Shown here piece by piece: positions 9,346-19,820 of a stretch of 64,000 nt of DNA. Numbering within the stretch: the first letter of the stretch is position 1; each line of letters opens with the position of its first letter. The DNA is from Alteromonas aestuariivivens (GTDB lineage: Bacteria; Pseudomonadota; Gammaproteobacteria; Enterobacterales; Alteromonadaceae): assembly GCF_003367475.1 (NCBI RefSeq), contig NZ_QRHA01000009.1, forward strand, positions 115,677-179,676, read 5' to 3'. The position numbers and the translations under genes are program-made. Below the pieces are notes generated by a model. The model saw nothing but the letters and a program-made list of their open reading frames with translations. It was not told the DNA's origin and searched no databases.

Positions 9346-9837
9346 TCAATCAATATCCTCCAGAGGCCAGAGCGCAATATAGTCCTCAAACTCCTCAAGA
9401 TCGACGTCCGTTTCAAAAACGGTTTTACCTCGCACCGACATGCCAGCTCTGTGCATTGCCGCCTTCTTTCCCCGGTTGAGTAACGGGTGCCAGGATGGCA
9501 ACCCCCGCCCTTCAAACAACCGGCGGTAGCTACAGCTTGTGGGCATGAAAAAAATGTCTTTCAGATTCTCTTTTGTAAGCTTGACACAGTCGGGAACCAA
9601 TTGAGTGCGCTCGCTGTAGCGGGTGCAGGAGCAGGTTTTGGTATTCAGAAGAGAGCATACGATATTGGTATAATGAACCTGTTCCTCAGGATTAAGGGTA
9701 TCTGTAGGGGCCGCCGCATCTACTTCGTCTTCAATGAATTTATGCAAACAACATTTTCCGCAGCCATCGCACAGGGATTCCCACTCCTGCTCGCTCATTT
9801 CCTGCAGTGATTTGGTTTCCCAGAATTTATCAGTCAT
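9346..9837 (-). CDS. ycgN: YcgN-family Cys-cluster protein (UPF0260)
   Basis: 163 residues with an N-terminal CDGCGKCC motif and later single cysteines (SLLNTKTCSCTRY, PDCVKL, SCSYRRL), the pattern of the YcgN family, thought to bind a Zn or Fe-S cluster; function unproven. It overlaps the fumarylacetoacetase-family gene by 4 bp, and the same pair is adjacent in E. coli (ycgM-ycgN). Confidence 0.92.
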   Translation of the reverse strand: MTDKFWETKSLQEMSEQEWESLCDGCGKCCLHKFIEDEVDAAAPTDTLNPEEQVHYTNIVCSLLNTKTCSCTRYSERTQLVPDCVKLTKENLKDIFFMPTSCSYRRLFEGRGLPSWHPLLNRGKKAAMHRAGMSVRGKTVFETDVDLEEFEDYIALWPLEDID

Positions 9838-10499
9838 AGCGAACTTACCCGGGTATGGACGTCGAGATACGGAGGGAGGGTCAAAACCAATTCATCTCCC
9901 TGGATGAGTGAAGCCACCCCTTTCGGGGTTCCGGTCAAAACAATATCGCCGGGATTAAGTGTAAACTCGTGAGACATCAATGCAATCAGAGACAATACAT
10001 CGTACAGCATCATACCACTGTTGCCCTGCTGACGTACTTCAGCATTTACGGTAAGCGAAAACGGAATATCTGCCAGGTCTGAAAATTGCACAATCGGCAC
10101 GAATCCGGATACCGGACAACTGGCATCAAAGGCCTTTGCCCGCTCCCATGGGTGACCTTTGCTTTTTAACTCTGCCTGAACGTCTCTCAAGGTCAAATCC
10201 AACGCCAAGCCTATTCCATACAGCGCCGATTTCACTTGTGATGCTGAAGCACACTTCAGGCGTTGAGACACCAGTACCGCAAGTTCAAGTTCGTTATGGC
10301 ATTCACCCTTATTGGTGGGTATCTGCAATGGCTCATACAGAGAACAGAGGGCATCGGAAGGCTTCATAAATAACAGGGGCTGAGAAGGGACTTCGGAATG
10401 CATCTCCTGAATGTGGTCGTAATAATTTCGCCCGACACACACCACTTTTCCCAACGGCAAATCGATTAACTGCCCCATGTGGCTTTGATGCTGATACAC
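9834..10499 (-). CDS. ycgM: Fumarylacetoacetate hydrolase family protein (YcgM-like)
   Basis: 221 residues, the short FAH-fold form. Seen are VGRNYYDHIQEM, the metal-binding acidic cluster in NELELAVLV, and the end motif DIVLTGTPKGVASLIQGD. Family members hydrolyse or decarboxylate small beta-diketo or keto acids such as acylpyruvates, using Mg2+ or Mn2+. Translationally coupled to ycgN and 2 bp downstream of the lytic transglycosylase gene. Confidence 0.92.
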   Translation of the reverse strand: MYQHQSHMGQLIDLPLGKVVCVGRNYYDHIQEMHSEVPSQPLLFMKPSDALCSLYEPLQIPTNKGECHNELELAVLVSQRLKCASASQVKSALYGIGLALDLTLRDVQAELKSKGHPWERAKAFDASCPVSGFVPIVQFSDLADIPFSLTVNAEVRQQGNSGMMLYDVLSLIALMSHEFTLNPGDIVLTGTPKGVASLIQGDELVLTLPPYLDVHTRVSSL

Positions 10500-10501
10500 G
10501 A

Positions 10502-11479
10502 TCAGTTCCCCTGTTTGATACGTTCAGACAAATAGCCAACGGCTATCCCGAAATAGCTGGAACGATTCCACTTCATCAAGGTATGAAAGTTGTTGTAAAC
10601 GAGATAAATTCGCCCATCAATGCCATCCGGCATGATCAGAGAAGCTTTAATATCACTTGAAGGCAAGGCCTGCCCGTTGTAGCGCCTAACTCCGCGCTTT
10701 TGCCAGGTAGACAGAGTAACGTAGTGGTCTTTGTCCAGACCGCCGTGGGATCCATCATAGCCCTGGGTCAGGATCACCTGACGGCCCCAGGTACCTTCAC
10801 CATCCCAGCCTTCTTTGGAGAGAAAGTTAGCAATTGAGGCAAATACATCGGCTTCGTTGGCCCATATATCCTTTTTACCGTCACCGTCATAATCGACAGC
10901 GTAATTGAGGAAAGACGTAGGCATAAACTGGCTTTGCCCCATGGCTCCAGCCCATGACCCCTTAAATTGTGCTTTTTGGACATGACCTTCATGCAGAATT
11001 TGCAGTGCAGCAAAAAACTGCTTCTTGAATAACGCCTCTCTGCGCCCTTCATAGGCTAATGATGACAACGCCGACAGCACATCGAAACTCCCCTGAATGC
11101 GCCCGAAGTTGGATTCATTGCCCCACAAAGCAACAATAAAACGGCTTTGAACCTTATACTTGGCACTGATTTCTTCTAGCAAAGCCCGGTGCTTGGTACT
11201 CAGTTCAATCGCCTGCTTTACCTTCCAGTCGGGTACCCGGGTTTCGAGATAGGAATCCAGAGTAATTTTGCGTTCCGGTTGATTGCGATCGGATTTAATG
11301 ACCGTTGGCCGATAGGCAATATCCGCAAACATGCCATCAAGGAAGTTATCCTGAAAACCTTGCGCCTGGGCTTCCTTGCGGAGCGTTTGCAGATAATGCT
11401 GGAACCCCTGTTCAGATTTTTCCTCAGCCAGTAAAGGAAAGGAAACCAACAACAGCCAAAAAAGCACAAAAACTCGCAC
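10502..11479 (-). CDS. Lytic murein transglycosylase, MltB family
   Basis: 325 residues with an N-terminal signal sequence (to about residue 18, LLAEE; no lipobox cysteine, so soluble periplasmic rather than a lipoprotein). The catalytic Glu sits in ALWGNESNFGRIQG, and GAMGQSQFMPTSFLNYAVD plus DYDGDGKKDIW are hallmarks of the SLT/MltB type. It cleaves peptidoglycan to give 1,6-anhydromuropeptides. Same strand as ycgL and ycgM with spacings under 10 bp, so likely one transcript. Confidence 0.93.
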   Translation of the reverse strand: MRVFVLFWLLLVSFPLLAEEKSEQGFQHYLQTLRKEAQAQGFQDNFLDGMFADIAYRPTVIKSDRNQPERKITLDSYLETRVPDWKVKQAIELSTKHRALLEEISAKYKVQSRFIVALWGNESNFGRIQGSFDVLSALSSLAYEGRREALFKKQFFAALQILHEGHVQKAQFKGSWAGAMGQSQFMPTSFLNYAVDYDGDGKKDIWANEADVFASIANFLSKEGWDGEGTWGRQVILTQGYDGSHGGLDKDHYVTLSTWQKRGVRRYNGQALPSSDIKASLIMPDGIDGRIYLVYNNFHTLMKWNRSSYFGIAVGYLSERIKQGN

Positions 11480-11488
11480 TCTTTACTC

Positions 11489-11785
11489 CTACTTTTTGTC
11501 TTCGGAACGCGCTGATGCCCCCAAGCTTTGCCGGTGCTCGGCGAGCCAGTTTTCCTGTTTGGGAGGCATTTGCAAATAAAAACCCTGTTCACTCAGCGCT
11601 TTTTCCAGCACAGTTTTATCCACGCCTGCCAGTTCGCCCCGTTTTCCCAACGGCAGCAGCATCACCAGTTGCGGCTGCCCAAACTGTTTTAACAAAGGTT
11701 CGGGAACCTGCTCAAACTTGTCCTTACCCGGTACATACAAGTACATACCTTCCTTACGACGGGTTTTATAAACAGCACATAACAC
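11489..11785 (-). CDS. ycgL: YcgL domain protein
   Basis: 98 residues matching the YcgL family: [16 protein letters not shown] at the start, then a short alpha/beta fold, and [13 protein letters not shown] near the end. Function unknown in the family. Its start overlaps the stop of rnd by one base, indicating translational coupling. Confidence 0.93.
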   Translation of the reverse strand: MLCAVYKTRRKEGMYLYVPGKDKFEQVPEPLLKQFGQPQLVMLLPLGKRGELAGVDKTVLEKALSEQGFYLQMPPKQENWLAEHRQSLGASARSEDKK

Positions 11786-12984
11786 TATACGTTCACCTGT
11801 TTTATGGTCTGACTCAAGCCTTGTATTCCCGATTCGGGCATTGGGCCCAGCAAATCGATTAAGGCAGGCATGAACAGCTCCCTACGCCATCCACTGAGTA
11901 AATCAGGCATTATGCCTAAGGCGCGGGTTTCTTCAATATCAAACCACCACCATTTCAGGAGCTGATTCATCTGTTTTTTGGACGCCAGCACTTCCGCCGA
12001 AACGCCCTGTTGGGTTGCCAGCGAGGCAGCAATATCCTTCACCGCCGCCAAGGTCTTTTTGTACTGAGAGACATCCACCAGCCGTTTCACCCTAGGCAAA
12101 TGAGCTCCCTGTGGCATCTGCGCAAACTCTTCAAGTGCACTCTCAACTATTTTTAGCACCGTCTGACCATATCTGCGAAGAACTTGGGGGGGCAAACCGT
12201 GTATGCGAGACAAAGCTGCTTTACTGGCTGGCAAGTACAGAGCGACCTCAAATAACTGACTTTCCTTGAACACGAAATTCAGCGCCAGGTCTTTCTCCCT
12301 GGCCACACTCAGACGCCATGCGGCCAGATGCTGCAGAACATTTAACTGCTTACTGGAAAGGCGCCAATTGTTCTTTACTTGTAAATAGGCGTACTCGAGC
12401 GGCATATTGGCGCGTTTCTTTTCGGCCAGGCTGGCCATCTCGTCAAACACCCACTGCCGCTTGCCGTGCTGTGTGATTTGTTCATCCAGTTGAAGGAAGG
12501 CGGGTAATAAATACAGCACGTCATTCGCAGCGTAAGCCAACTGCTTCTGACTCAGCGGGCGGGCAAGCCAGTCTGTGCGGGATTCGCCCTTGTCCAGCAT
12601 TACACCACACAACTCTTCCACCAGCTTGGCGTAGCCCATAGTGGTACCAATTTCCAATACTCCGGCAGCAAACTGGGTATCAAACAAGGGAATTGGAACT
12701 ACGTCGAACGCCGCGAGAAAGGTTTCAAGATCTTCCGAGCAGGAATGCAGTACCTTGACCACCCGTTGATTCTGCATCAGGTGGACAAACGGAGAAAAAT
12801 CCTGGATTTCCAGAGGGTCAATCAGCACCAGCTGCTTACCGTCGTAAAGCTGTATCAAGCCCAGTTGAGGCATCAGTGTGCGGGTGCGCACAAATTCGGT
12901 ATCGAGTGCCACTGCCGGACAACACTCAGCCTGTTCACAGACCTCTCTCAACCGTATATCACTATTAACCAGTTCGTAATCCAT
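11785..12984 (-). CDS. rnd: Ribonuclease D
   Basis: 399 residues with the DEDD exonuclease domain first: Asp/Glu in [11 protein letters not shown] (about 27-37), [10 protein letters not shown], and [11 protein letters not shown] carrying the Tyr/Asp motif III. Two HRDC domains follow (about 210-290 and after). It trims the 3' ends of tRNA precursors. It lies between fadD and ycgL, the E. coli neighbourhood, but a terminator at 12993 separates it from fadD. Confidence 0.96.
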   Translation of the reverse strand: MDYELVNSDIRLREVCEQAECCPAVALDTEFVRTRTLMPQLGLIQLYDGKQLVLIDPLEIQDFSPFVHLMQNQRVVKVLHSCSEDLETFLAAFDVVPIPLFDTQFAAGVLEIGTTMGYAKLVEELCGVMLDKGESRTDWLARPLSQKQLAYAANDVLYLLPAFLQLDEQITQHGKRQWVFDEMASLAEKKRANMPLEYAYLQVKNNWRLSSKQLNVLQHLAAWRLSVAREKDLALNFVFKESQLFEVALYLPASKAALSRIHGLPPQVLRRYGQTVLKIVESALEEFAQMPQGAHLPRVKRLVDVSQYKKTLAAVKDIAASLATQQGVSAEVLASKKQMNQLLKWWWFDIEETRALGIMPDLLSGWRRELFMPALIDLLGPMPESGIQGLSQTIKQVNV

Positions 12985-12990
12985 AAGACG

Positions 12991-13016
12991 AAAGCAGCCG
13001 GCTTAGGCCGGCTGCT
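12991..13016 (-). terminator. fadD terminator
   Basis: Perfect 10-bp stem AGCAGCCGGC/GCCGGCTGCT with loop of 4, followed on the minus strand by TTCGTCTT, between the fadD stop and the rnd start. Confidence 0.75.
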
Positions 13017-13045
13017 CCTTACAATCAATCAACCCGTTAGTTGCG

Positions 13046-14698
13046 TCAATCCCTGAGTTCACGACGCAAAATTTTACCCACGTTGGTTTTTGGCAGCTCA
13101 TTTTTGAACACCACCTGTTTGGGCACCTTATATCCGGTCAAATGGTCACGACAATGGGCAATCACCTCTTTTTCGGTTAACCCTTCGTCTTTGCGGACCA
13201 CAAACAGCTTGACCACTTCACCGCTGACTTCGTGCGGAACACCGATAGCCGCCGCTTCAAGCACCTTGTCGTGCATGGCAGCAACTTCTTCAATTTCATT
13301 CGGAAACACATTGAAGCCAGAAACCAGGATCATATCCTTTTTTCGATCAACAATGTAGAAATAACCCTGCTCGTCCATGCGGGCTATGTCCCCGGTCGCC
13401 AGCCAGCCATCCTTGAGTATTTCATCGGTTGCTTCCGGGCGATTCAGGTAACCTTTCATAACTTGCGGGCCTTTCACCCACATTTCGCCCGCTTCGCCTA
13501 ATGCCACCTCATTTCCTTCTTCATCCAGCAGGCGAATATCGGTGGAGGGCACCGGTAAGCCAATTGAGCCTTTGTAGGCCTCCAGTTGAGGCGGGTTGAC
13601 AGTCACTACCGGCGAACATTCTGTAAGACCATATCCTTCCAGTAGCACAGTCCCTGTCACCTGCTGCCACTTCTCAGCAACCGGACGCTGAACCGCCATA
13701 CCTCCGCCCAGACCAAATTTGAAATGGGAAAAGTCCAACTCGCTAAACCCAGGCGTATTCAGCAAGCCGTTAAACAAGGTATTCACTCCAGGCAGGATGG
13801 CCACCGGGTATTTACTGAGTTCCTTTACAAACCCAGGCATATCCCTTGGGTTAGTGATCAACACATTCGGGCAACCGAATTTTAAAAACAGCAGGCAGTT
13901 AGCCAGCAGCGCAAAGATATGGTAGAGCGGTAACGCCGTCACCACCAGGTCTTTGCCCGGCTCAATTACCGTAGCCAAAATACCCGACACCTGTTCAAGG
14001 TTTGCTACCATGTTACGGTGTGTAAGCATGGCCCCCTTGGAAACGCCAGTAGTTCCACCGGTGTATTGCAGGAAGGCCAGATCATCACCACTTAACTGCG
14101 GCTTGTCCAGGCTCATATCTTTACCTGCACTGATCGCGGACATTAGCGATTTGGCTGCAGGTAAACGAAATGCAGGCACCATTTTTTTCACGTGTTTGAC
14201 CACAAAATTGACTACCCAGCGTTTAGGAGCAGGCAGCATGTCACCTAATGCGGTCAGTAAAATATGCTCAACGGGCGTTTCATCAACAACCTTTTCCAGC
14301 GTACAGGCAAAATTTTCAACGATAACTATTGCCTTGGCACTTGAGTCACTGAGCTGATGTTTGAGTTCCCGAGCAGTGTAGAGAGGATTGACATTCACCA
14401 CCACCATACCGGCACGTAATATTCCAAACATCACTACCGGATACTGGAGCAGATTCGGCATCATCACCGCAACGGCGTCGCCACGTTTCAGGCCACAGCC
14501 CTGCAGATATGCAGCAAACTGCCCTGAAAGCGTATCGAGTTCAGCAAAGGTCATTTCCTGACCCATATTGATGTAGGCGACCTTGTCGCCATACTTCGCT
14601 ACCGATTGCTCAAAAATGTCCACAACCGATGAGTAATGGTCCGGGTCGATTTCTGCCGACACCCTGGGGTCATAATGCTCAAGCCAGGTTTTTTCCAC
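13046..14698 (-). CDS. fadD: Long-chain fatty acid-CoA ligase FadD
   Basis: About 550 residues, an AMP-dependent acyl-CoA synthetase. Seen are the P-loop-like [27 protein letters not shown], the hinge and D-motif [22 protein letters not shown], and the terminal lysine in [15 protein letters not shown]. It activates imported long-chain fatty acids for beta-oxidation. Start chosen at GTG 14698: AAAGGAGG lies 4 bases upstream, and the protein then opens with EKTWLEHY, like E. coli FadD; an upstream ATG at 14776 would add an unconserved, basic stretch. A FadR-operator match lies at 14775-14791. Confidence 0.95.
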   Translation of the reverse strand: MEKTWLEHYDPRVSAEIDPDHYSSVVDIFEQSVAKYGDKVAYINMGQEMTFAELDTLSGQFAAYLQGCGLKRGDAVAVMMPNLLQYPVVMFGILRAGMVVVNVNPLYTARELKHQLSDSSAKAIVIVENFACTLEKVVDETPVEHILLTALGDMLPAPKRWVVNFVVKHVKKMVPAFRLPAAKSLMSAISAGKDMSLDKPQLSGDDLAFLQYTGGTTGVSKGAMLTHRNMVANLEQVSGILATVIEPGKDLVVTALPLYHIFALLANCLLFLKFGCPNVLITNPRDMPGFVKELSKYPVAILPGVNTLFNGLLNTPGFSELDFSHFKFGLGGGMAVQRPVAEKWQQVTGTVLLEGYGLTECSPVVTVNPPQLEAYKGSIGLPVPSTDIRLLDEEGNEVALGEAGEMWVKGPQVMKGYLNRPEATDEILKDGWLATGDIARMDEQGYFYIVDRKKDMILVSGFNVFPNEIEEVAAMHDKVLEAAAIGVPHEVSGEVVKLFVVRKDEGLTEKEVIAHCRDHLTGYKVPKQVVFKNELPKTNVGKILRRELRD

Positions 14699-14774
14699 AA
14701 AACCTCCTTTCATTTTTATTTTTTTGTCCGGGCAGTGAAATTTGCCCAGAAAACGCACAGTTAATGCGTTTTTC

Positions 14775-14791
14775 AACTGGTCTGATTACTG
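14775..14791. promoter_or_regulatory. Candidate FadR operator upstream of fadD
   Basis: AACTGGTCTGATTACTG: the first eleven positions fit the FadR consensus AACTGGTCNGACCAGTT, the right half is degraded. About 77 bp upstream of the fadD start, the place expected for a repressor site. Confidence 0.55.
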
Positions 14792-14835
14792 GCGTGTATA
14801 GTAATGGAAGCGAGTATAAAGATAAATGTTACTCT

Positions 14836-15681
14836 TTACATTTGCCCAACAAAATCACGGATTGCCTGACTTATGGCGTCGGGTTGTTCCATGTGAACGT
14901 GATGCCCGCCCTGGAATTCCATGTAACTACCCTGTTTCAGCCAACCTGCTCTTGATGCGTAAACCTGTTTTAACTGCTTAAAGCTATTGCTGGCACCAGC
15001 CACCCAAACCGGACAGGAAATACTACGAATAAGGCTTTCTGCCTGGGCTTGTGTCATTCGCAATGTGGAGAGTGTACGAAGCCTTGGATCACTGGCCCAT
15101 AACAGGTTTCCCTGACAATCCGTCTTCAAATTACGCAGTAAAATCGCCCTGGCATGATCTGGCCTGATATCCGAGATGCTGCAACGAGCCTGGATGGCCC
15201 GGTCCAGGTCCACCTCTGTGGCTTTACTGCGCTGTTTTTCAACCCGGCTTAATACAGATGCCCGCATCTGTGATGCAGTCGTATCGGGTTCCCTGGTTAG
15301 TGGCCCACAGGCGTCTATGGTGATCACAGCACGCACAAATTCTGGAAACAATGCCGCAAATGTTGTTGCCAGGATCCCTCCCAATGAGTGCCCAAGCAGG
15401 AGAATGTCTTTGAGATTATACTGTTGAATTACGGCGAACAGATCCTGCAGATACCCCGCCTGATCGTAGTGACAACCTGGAGGCCGGTGCTCCGACTTAC
15501 CATGCCCGGCCAGTTCCAATGCAACAAAATGAAAGTCATCCAGACGTTTCATAATTGGAATAAGGCTGGCTGAATTATCCAAAAAGCCGTGTAAACCCAG
15601 AATCATTGGCCCTTTTCCACCATTATCAATGGCGGCAAGGGAGATTGGACCTGCCGAGTATCGAATCTCTTTCATTGGCAC
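14836..15681 (-). CDS. Alpha/beta hydrolase
   Basis: 281-residue alpha/beta hydrolase. LGLHGFLDNSASL carries the oxyanion HG motif, GHSLGG the nucleophile serine, and GGHHVHMEQP the catalytic histidine near the C-terminus. No signal peptide. Family members include esterases, C-C hydrolases and haloperoxidases; the substrate is unknown. It lies between fadD and the slp-type lipoprotein gene on the same strand. Confidence 0.88.
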   Translation of the reverse strand: MPMKEIRYSAGPISLAAIDNGGKGPMILGLHGFLDNSASLIPIMKRLDDFHFVALELAGHGKSEHRPPGCHYDQAGYLQDLFAVIQQYNLKDILLLGHSLGGILATTFAALFPEFVRAVITIDACGPLTREPDTTASQMRASVLSRVEKQRSKATEVDLDRAIQARCSISDIRPDHARAILLRNLKTDCQGNLLWASDPRLRTLSTLRMTQAQAESLIRSISCPVWVAGASNSFKQLKQVYASRAGWLKQGSYMEFQGGHHVHMEQPDAISQAIRDFVGQM

Positions 15682-15746
15682 ATTACCGGAATCACTTTGC
15701 CGCTATAGCGGCAACATTCAGCCGCCACAGCGGCCAAATCTGACCA

Positions 15747-16415
15747 CTACTGATATTCCTGACTCCGGTTCTTTTGTGGCACATTGGCAGAGGGCCGGGA
15801 TTGAACCGTACCGGATTTTACCCGTGAGGTTCCGGGTTGCTGGCCACGGCTTTCAATCACCCGAACCCTGGAATGACCGACGCCCCACCCACCCCATCGG
15901 GGCCCGTAGTAAGGATAATAAAACGGTGAATACCAGCCTGTCCCGTAATCAAAATACAGGGTAGACACATCGTACACGGTTTCCTTGCGCCAGAGATGAT
16001 AGTCTGTCACATCGATCACGGGGTACATATAAGGTTGCTCACCTACCATGCCTGCAATTGCCGCAGCAACTGAACCAACAAAAGTAACAGAGCGGCCGTT
16101 TTCAAATACAATAGGATCAACAAAGCCGTCGATTCTGGCTTTAAATCGCCCGACTGTCTCTGCCTGGGTACTGGGGCGACCATAATGGTTAAGAGGAAAA
16201 TGTACCACTTCAATCAAAGTCTGCTGAGGTTTATTTTCAACGCCGACAATGATGCCTCCCCACCGGGCAGTTTGCCCTTGAACGGCCTGGCTTTGGGTAA
16301 CGGCGCGTGTATAGCTCACCAACTGGGTATCATCCGGTACTTTGATACTGTCAGGAACAATGGCACACCCACTGAACAACACTACGCTGACAAGAATTAA
16401 GTATTTGTAAAACAT
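15747..16415 (-). CDS. Slp/YeaY-type outer membrane lipoprotein
   Basis: 222 residues. Signal peptide with lipobox LFSGC (Cys16) predicts lipidation. The core fits the Slp family (RWGGIIVGVENKPQQTLIEVVHFPL, then GRFKARIDGFVDP). The C-terminal part has a Tyr/Trp/Gly-rich segment and a basic, low-complexity tail of about 40 residues not usual for the family. In E. coli yeaY lies between fadD and yeaZ (tsaB), and the same order holds here. Probably a stress- or starvation-related envelope protein. Confidence 0.88.
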   Translation of the reverse strand: MFYKYLILVSVVLFSGCAIVPDSIKVPDDTQLVSYTRAVTQSQAVQGQTARWGGIIVGVENKPQQTLIEVVHFPLNHYGRPSTQAETVGRFKARIDGFVDPIVFENGRSVTFVGSVAAAIAGMVGEQPYMYPVIDVTDYHLWRKETVYDVSTLYFDYGTGWYSPFYYPYYGPRWGGWGVGHSRVRVIESRGQQPGTSRVKSGTVQSRPSANVPQKNRSQEYQ

Positions 16416-16567
16416 AAATTAGCTATCCGCTCGCGACTCTGAGTAACATCTTAGGAATACGTTACCCATAGTATAGAATCTGAGAATGAATAAAAGCTGA
16501 ATTTTGGTTTGATGTAGTAGTTAATGCAGGATGTCTATACAACCATAAATCGGCAATCAGCCCGTAT

Positions 16568-16891
16568 TCAGGCAAACAAGTCAACGCCCAGCATTTCACG
16601 AATGGTCTCTCGCCTGGATTCCCGTTCAAGGCTCAGATATTCTGTAATGGCGTGGCGGCCACGCTGATCCGGCTGATCGTACCCGGCCTGCTGGCGAAAT
16701 TGCTGAGCTTGGTTCAGAACCTGTTCATCACCGGTCGACTTGAGCGCTTCATTATTGCGGGCAACCTGCGGCGCAGCACTGGCAGGTGCCGGCTGTTGCT
16801 GGGCTTTATTTCGTACATTCTCAGCCCTGGGTTTCTTCAGGGCCTGTTCGGTCCGGATAATCTGGCCAGACGATGAAATGTCCATAGTCAA
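16568..16891 (-). CDS. Conserved hypothetical protein between slp and tsaB
   Basis: 107 residues, hydrophilic, Gln/Ala-rich and likely disordered in the middle (KAQQQPAPASAAPQVARN), with a better ordered end (HAITEYLSLERESRRETIREMLGVDLFA). I recognise no domain. No signal peptide or membrane segment. Same strand as its neighbours, so it is probably a real gene. Confidence 0.55.
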   Translation of the reverse strand: MTMDISSSGQIIRTEQALKKPRAENVRNKAQQQPAPASAAPQVARNNEALKSTGDEQVLNQAQQFRQQAGYDQPDQRGRHAITEYLSLERESRRETIREMLGVDLFA

Positions 16892-16971
16892 ATCACAGTA
16901 TTCCCACAGATGGGTTCAAACATCTTTTTTGTCATCTGCAAAAATCGAGCCTCCCGGGCCTTATGCAGCAC

Positions 16972-17649
16972 TTATTCTCTGCCCGGCAGTTTTTTCCAGG
17001 TCACCTTGTCACGAAGGTACACAGGTGTGATTGACTCGACATCTTTAGCGCCACCCTGTTCCAGTTCCCTGATGCCCAATGGCAGCATGTATTCCGCCGC
17101 GGGATACAAAATCTCGACAGAATGTGAATTAATCTGCTCCAAGGCTGGATATGCCTGCCAGCCTGTACCAACGGCATGAAACGACTTCAACCGACACATT
17201 TCTGCGGCCAAATCCGGCGCACATACCTGTTCTTCCTCAACCGCAACCGCTAATCCGCCCTCGCAGGCAAACAGCCCGAAGTACACTTCCGACATCCGTG
17301 CATCTATGGCAGCAGCAACTACTCCCGTATCCCCGAGTGCAAAAGCCTGCTGAGCCATAGCCGCAAGGGTGCTCACTCCAACTACCGGCAATTCGGTCGC
17401 CAGTGCCAGGCCCTGGATCATGCCGGTTGCAATACGCACACCGGTAAAACTGCCAGGCCCACGCCCAAATACCAGGCCATCCAAATCCGAGAGCTTATAT
17501 TGCGCCTGGGCAAGTATTTCATCCACCATTGGCAACAATCGCTGACTGTGCTGCTGAGGACATAATTCAAACTTCGACAACACTGAACCATCATCATAAA
17601 GGGCAACGGAACAGGCTTCGGTAGCAGTATCAATGGCAAGTGCTTTCAT
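16972..17649 (-). CDS. tsaB: tRNA threonylcarbamoyladenosine protein TsaB
   Basis: 225 residues, ASKHA-fold relative of TsaD: LAIDTATEACSVALYDDG at the start, GRGPGSFTGVRIATGMIQGLA and AIDARMSEVYFGLF further on. TsaB pairs with TsaD and TsaE to form t6A37 on ANN-decoding tRNAs. 27 bp downstream of yoaA, as in E. coli. Confidence 0.96.
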   Translation of the reverse strand: MKALAIDTATEACSVALYDDGSVLSKFELCPQQHSQRLLPMVDEILAQAQYKLSDLDGLVFGRGPGSFTGVRIATGMIQGLALATELPVVGVSTLAAMAQQAFALGDTGVVAAAIDARMSEVYFGLFACEGGLAVAVEEEQVCAPDLAAEMCRLKSFHAVGTGWQAYPALEQINSHSVEILYPAAEYMLPLGIRELEQGGAKDVESITPVYLRDKVTWKKLPGRE

Positions 17650-17676
17650 GAATCTTACAAAGGGTCCAAGGTAAAT

Positions 17677-19590
17677 TTAATCAATAGTAGCCAAGAAGGA
17701 TTCTACCTCTTCCAGGCTCCGGGTGCGACGCATGTCCGGTAAACTGCCCAGAAATGTGCTGGCATAGGGTTTGGTAACCAGGCGGTTGTCGCATATCACC
17801 AGCACACCTTTGTCGGCCGAATCGCGGATCAGTCTGCCTGCGCCCTGCTTGAGGGTGATCACCGCTTGAGGGATCTGTATCGCGGAAAACGGGTTTGCGC
17901 CCTTTTTTCGTACGTCCTCAATACGCGCCTGAAGTAAGGGGTCATCCGGTGAAGCAAAAGGCAATTTGTCGATCATCACACAAACCAGATCACTCCCCCT
18001 GACGTCGACACCTTCCCAGAAAGCGCCGGTGCCCAGCAGAACAGCGTCCTCCCGTGCCAGATATTCGCTCAACAGCGCCTGTTTGGTTGTTGTGCCCTGA
18101 ACCAGCAGCGGATTATCGACACTCTGGCTCAGCCTGGCAGCAATATCCCGCAACATAGCATGGCTGGTAAACAGCAGAAAACACCGCCCCCGACTGGCCG
18201 CAATAAGACGACGGGAGACAGTGTACAACCACTCGCGCATTTCAAAACTGTTTGGCTCCGGCAAATACCGGGGAACACAGAGCATGGCCTGCTGCTGATA
18301 GTCAAAGGGGCTGTCCAAACCCAGTGTTTTTGCGTCTTCCAGCCCCATACGGCGCTGAAAATGTTCAAACCCGCCATCTACCATCAGGGTTGCTGAGGTA
18401 AACACCCAGCCACGCGGCGGTTCACTAACAAAACGACGAAACTTCGCTGCAATGGACAATGGTGTCAGATGCAACACAATGTGTCTGGGGGTGGTTTCAT
18501 ACCACAAACTCACGCCCTGCTGCTGGTCATCTCTCAGGGCGTCGAGTCGCTCTCGGGCCTGCACCACACGTTCATACAAATTATCCAGGTCTTTGTCACG
18601 GCCAATATGTAAACGGGCCACTTCGTGCAGCACCCCCAGTGCATCCGCAAGCCGGTCGGTCTGGGAGCGCACCTCTTCTCGCTGCAGCGCTTCCTGCCAA
18701 TTGCCTCGGGCCGGCGTATCGGCGAACAGCAAACGAAGATCAGCGGCAAGCAGACGGCATTTGTCTGCTGCCTTGTCCAGTTGGTCAGCGTCTTTCAGCA
18801 CCGTTCGATAAAGCAGATTAATGTCTTTTGCGAGGTCCTGTATCTGTCGGCTCGACAGTGACTCACCAAAATAATCAGATGCAATCTCTGGAATTTGATG
18901 GGCCTCGTCAAAAATTATCGCGTCTGCTTCAGGTATCAGCTCGCCAAAGCCGGTATCTTTAAGCGCCATGTCAGCAAAAAACAGATGGTGATTGACAACA
19001 ATGATATCGGCATCAAGCGCTTTTCGGCGGGCCTTGACCAGGTAACAATCTTCATAATCCGGGCATTCCCGCCCCAGACAGTTGTCCACGGTAGACGTTA
19101 CCAATGGCAGCACTTTGGCATCTTCAGGCAAGGTTTTCAGTTCACCCACATCGCCGGTCTTGGTGGTATTGGCCCAAGCTCGAACTGTAGATAACTGCCC
19201 CAGCACTTCCTTCTCTACCAGCGTCGAATTGCCACCATGCTGGCCGAGCCGATGCAAACACAGATAATTTGCCCGCCCTTTGAGCAATGCGGTTTTGCGG
19301 TTACTGGCTAATGCTTTTTTAATGACCGGTAGATCACGATGGTAAAGCTGTTCCTGGAGATTTTTGGTACCGGTGGAAATAATGGCCTTGCCTTTACTTA
19401 CCAACGCGGGAGCCAGATAGGCAAATGTTTTTCCGGTACCTGTTCCCGCTTCCACAATCAGGCTGTGCTGATTGTTCAGCGCCTGCTGAACGGCCTCGGC
19501 CATATCCGTTTGTGCCTGGCGTGGCAAAAAACCCTCTATAGCGTCGGCAAGGAGCCCGTCAGCGGAAAATATAGAAGATATGGACGGCAT
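17677..19590 (-). CDS. yoaA: DinG-family ATP-dependent helicase YoaA
   Basis: About 637 residues, XPD/DinG-like superfamily 2 helicase. Walker A is VEAGTGTGKTFAYLAP; the four Fe-S cysteines are in the NCLGRECPDYEDCYLV region and just before it; the DEAH box is IFDEAHQIPE; motif VI is QGAGRLIRDSADKG. YoaA works with the DNA polymerase III chi subunit on stalled forks in E. coli. Start at 19590 gives an N-terminus like that of E. coli YoaA; an ATG at 19620 would add ten residues. Divergent from the antiporter operon. Confidence 0.93.
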   Translation of the reverse strand: MPSISSIFSADGLLADAIEGFLPRQAQTDMAEAVQQALNNQHSLIVEAGTGTGKTFAYLAPALVSKGKAIISTGTKNLQEQLYHRDLPVIKKALASNRKTALLKGRANYLCLHRLGQHGGNSTLVEKEVLGQLSTVRAWANTTKTGDVGELKTLPEDAKVLPLVTSTVDNCLGRECPDYEDCYLVKARRKALDADIIVVNHHLFFADMALKDTGFGELIPEADAIIFDEAHQIPEIASDYFGESLSSRQIQDLAKDINLLYRTVLKDADQLDKAADKCRLLAADLRLLFADTPARGNWQEALQREEVRSQTDRLADALGVLHEVARLHIGRDKDLDNLYERVVQARERLDALRDDQQQGVSLWYETTPRHIVLHLTPLSIAAKFRRFVSEPPRGWVFTSATLMVDGGFEHFQRRMGLEDAKTLGLDSPFDYQQQAMLCVPRYLPEPNSFEMREWLYTVSRRLIAASRGRCFLLFTSHAMLRDIAARLSQSVDNPLLVQGTTTKQALLSEYLAREDAVLLGTGAFWEGVDVRGSDLVCVMIDKLPFASPDDPLLQARIEDVRKKGANPFSAIQIPQAVITLKQGAGRLIRDSADKGVLVICDNRLVTKPYASTFLGSLPDMRRTRSLEEVESFLATID

Positions 19591-19719
19591 GCCTGTACCC
19601 AAATAAATCAAAAGCGGCATTATGCCATTTTATTGGGCTAACGTGTGTTTTATTGCAGATTTTCAGCCCAAACCTGGCCTGGTGCAGTCGCTGAGATTGC
19701 ATGGGCAAACAAGGTTAAA

Positions 19720-19769
19720 ATTTTGTTGATAATCGAATATTTCTACTAAGGTTAACAAAACAACAAAAT
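19720..19769. promoter_or_regulatory. Inverted repeat in yoaA-mrpE divergent promoter region
   Basis: ATTTTGTTG (19720-19728) and CAACAAAAT (19761-19769) form a perfect 9-bp inverted repeat with 32 bp between; the octamer AAGGTTAA also occurs twice in direct orientation (19711 and 19749). Could be a regulator site for the antiporter operon; no known regulator is matched. Confidence 0.3.
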
Positions 19770-19820
19770 TCACTCGTATTTTGCCGGATAAAGACAGCCC
19801 ACTGATTCTGGAGGCGGATT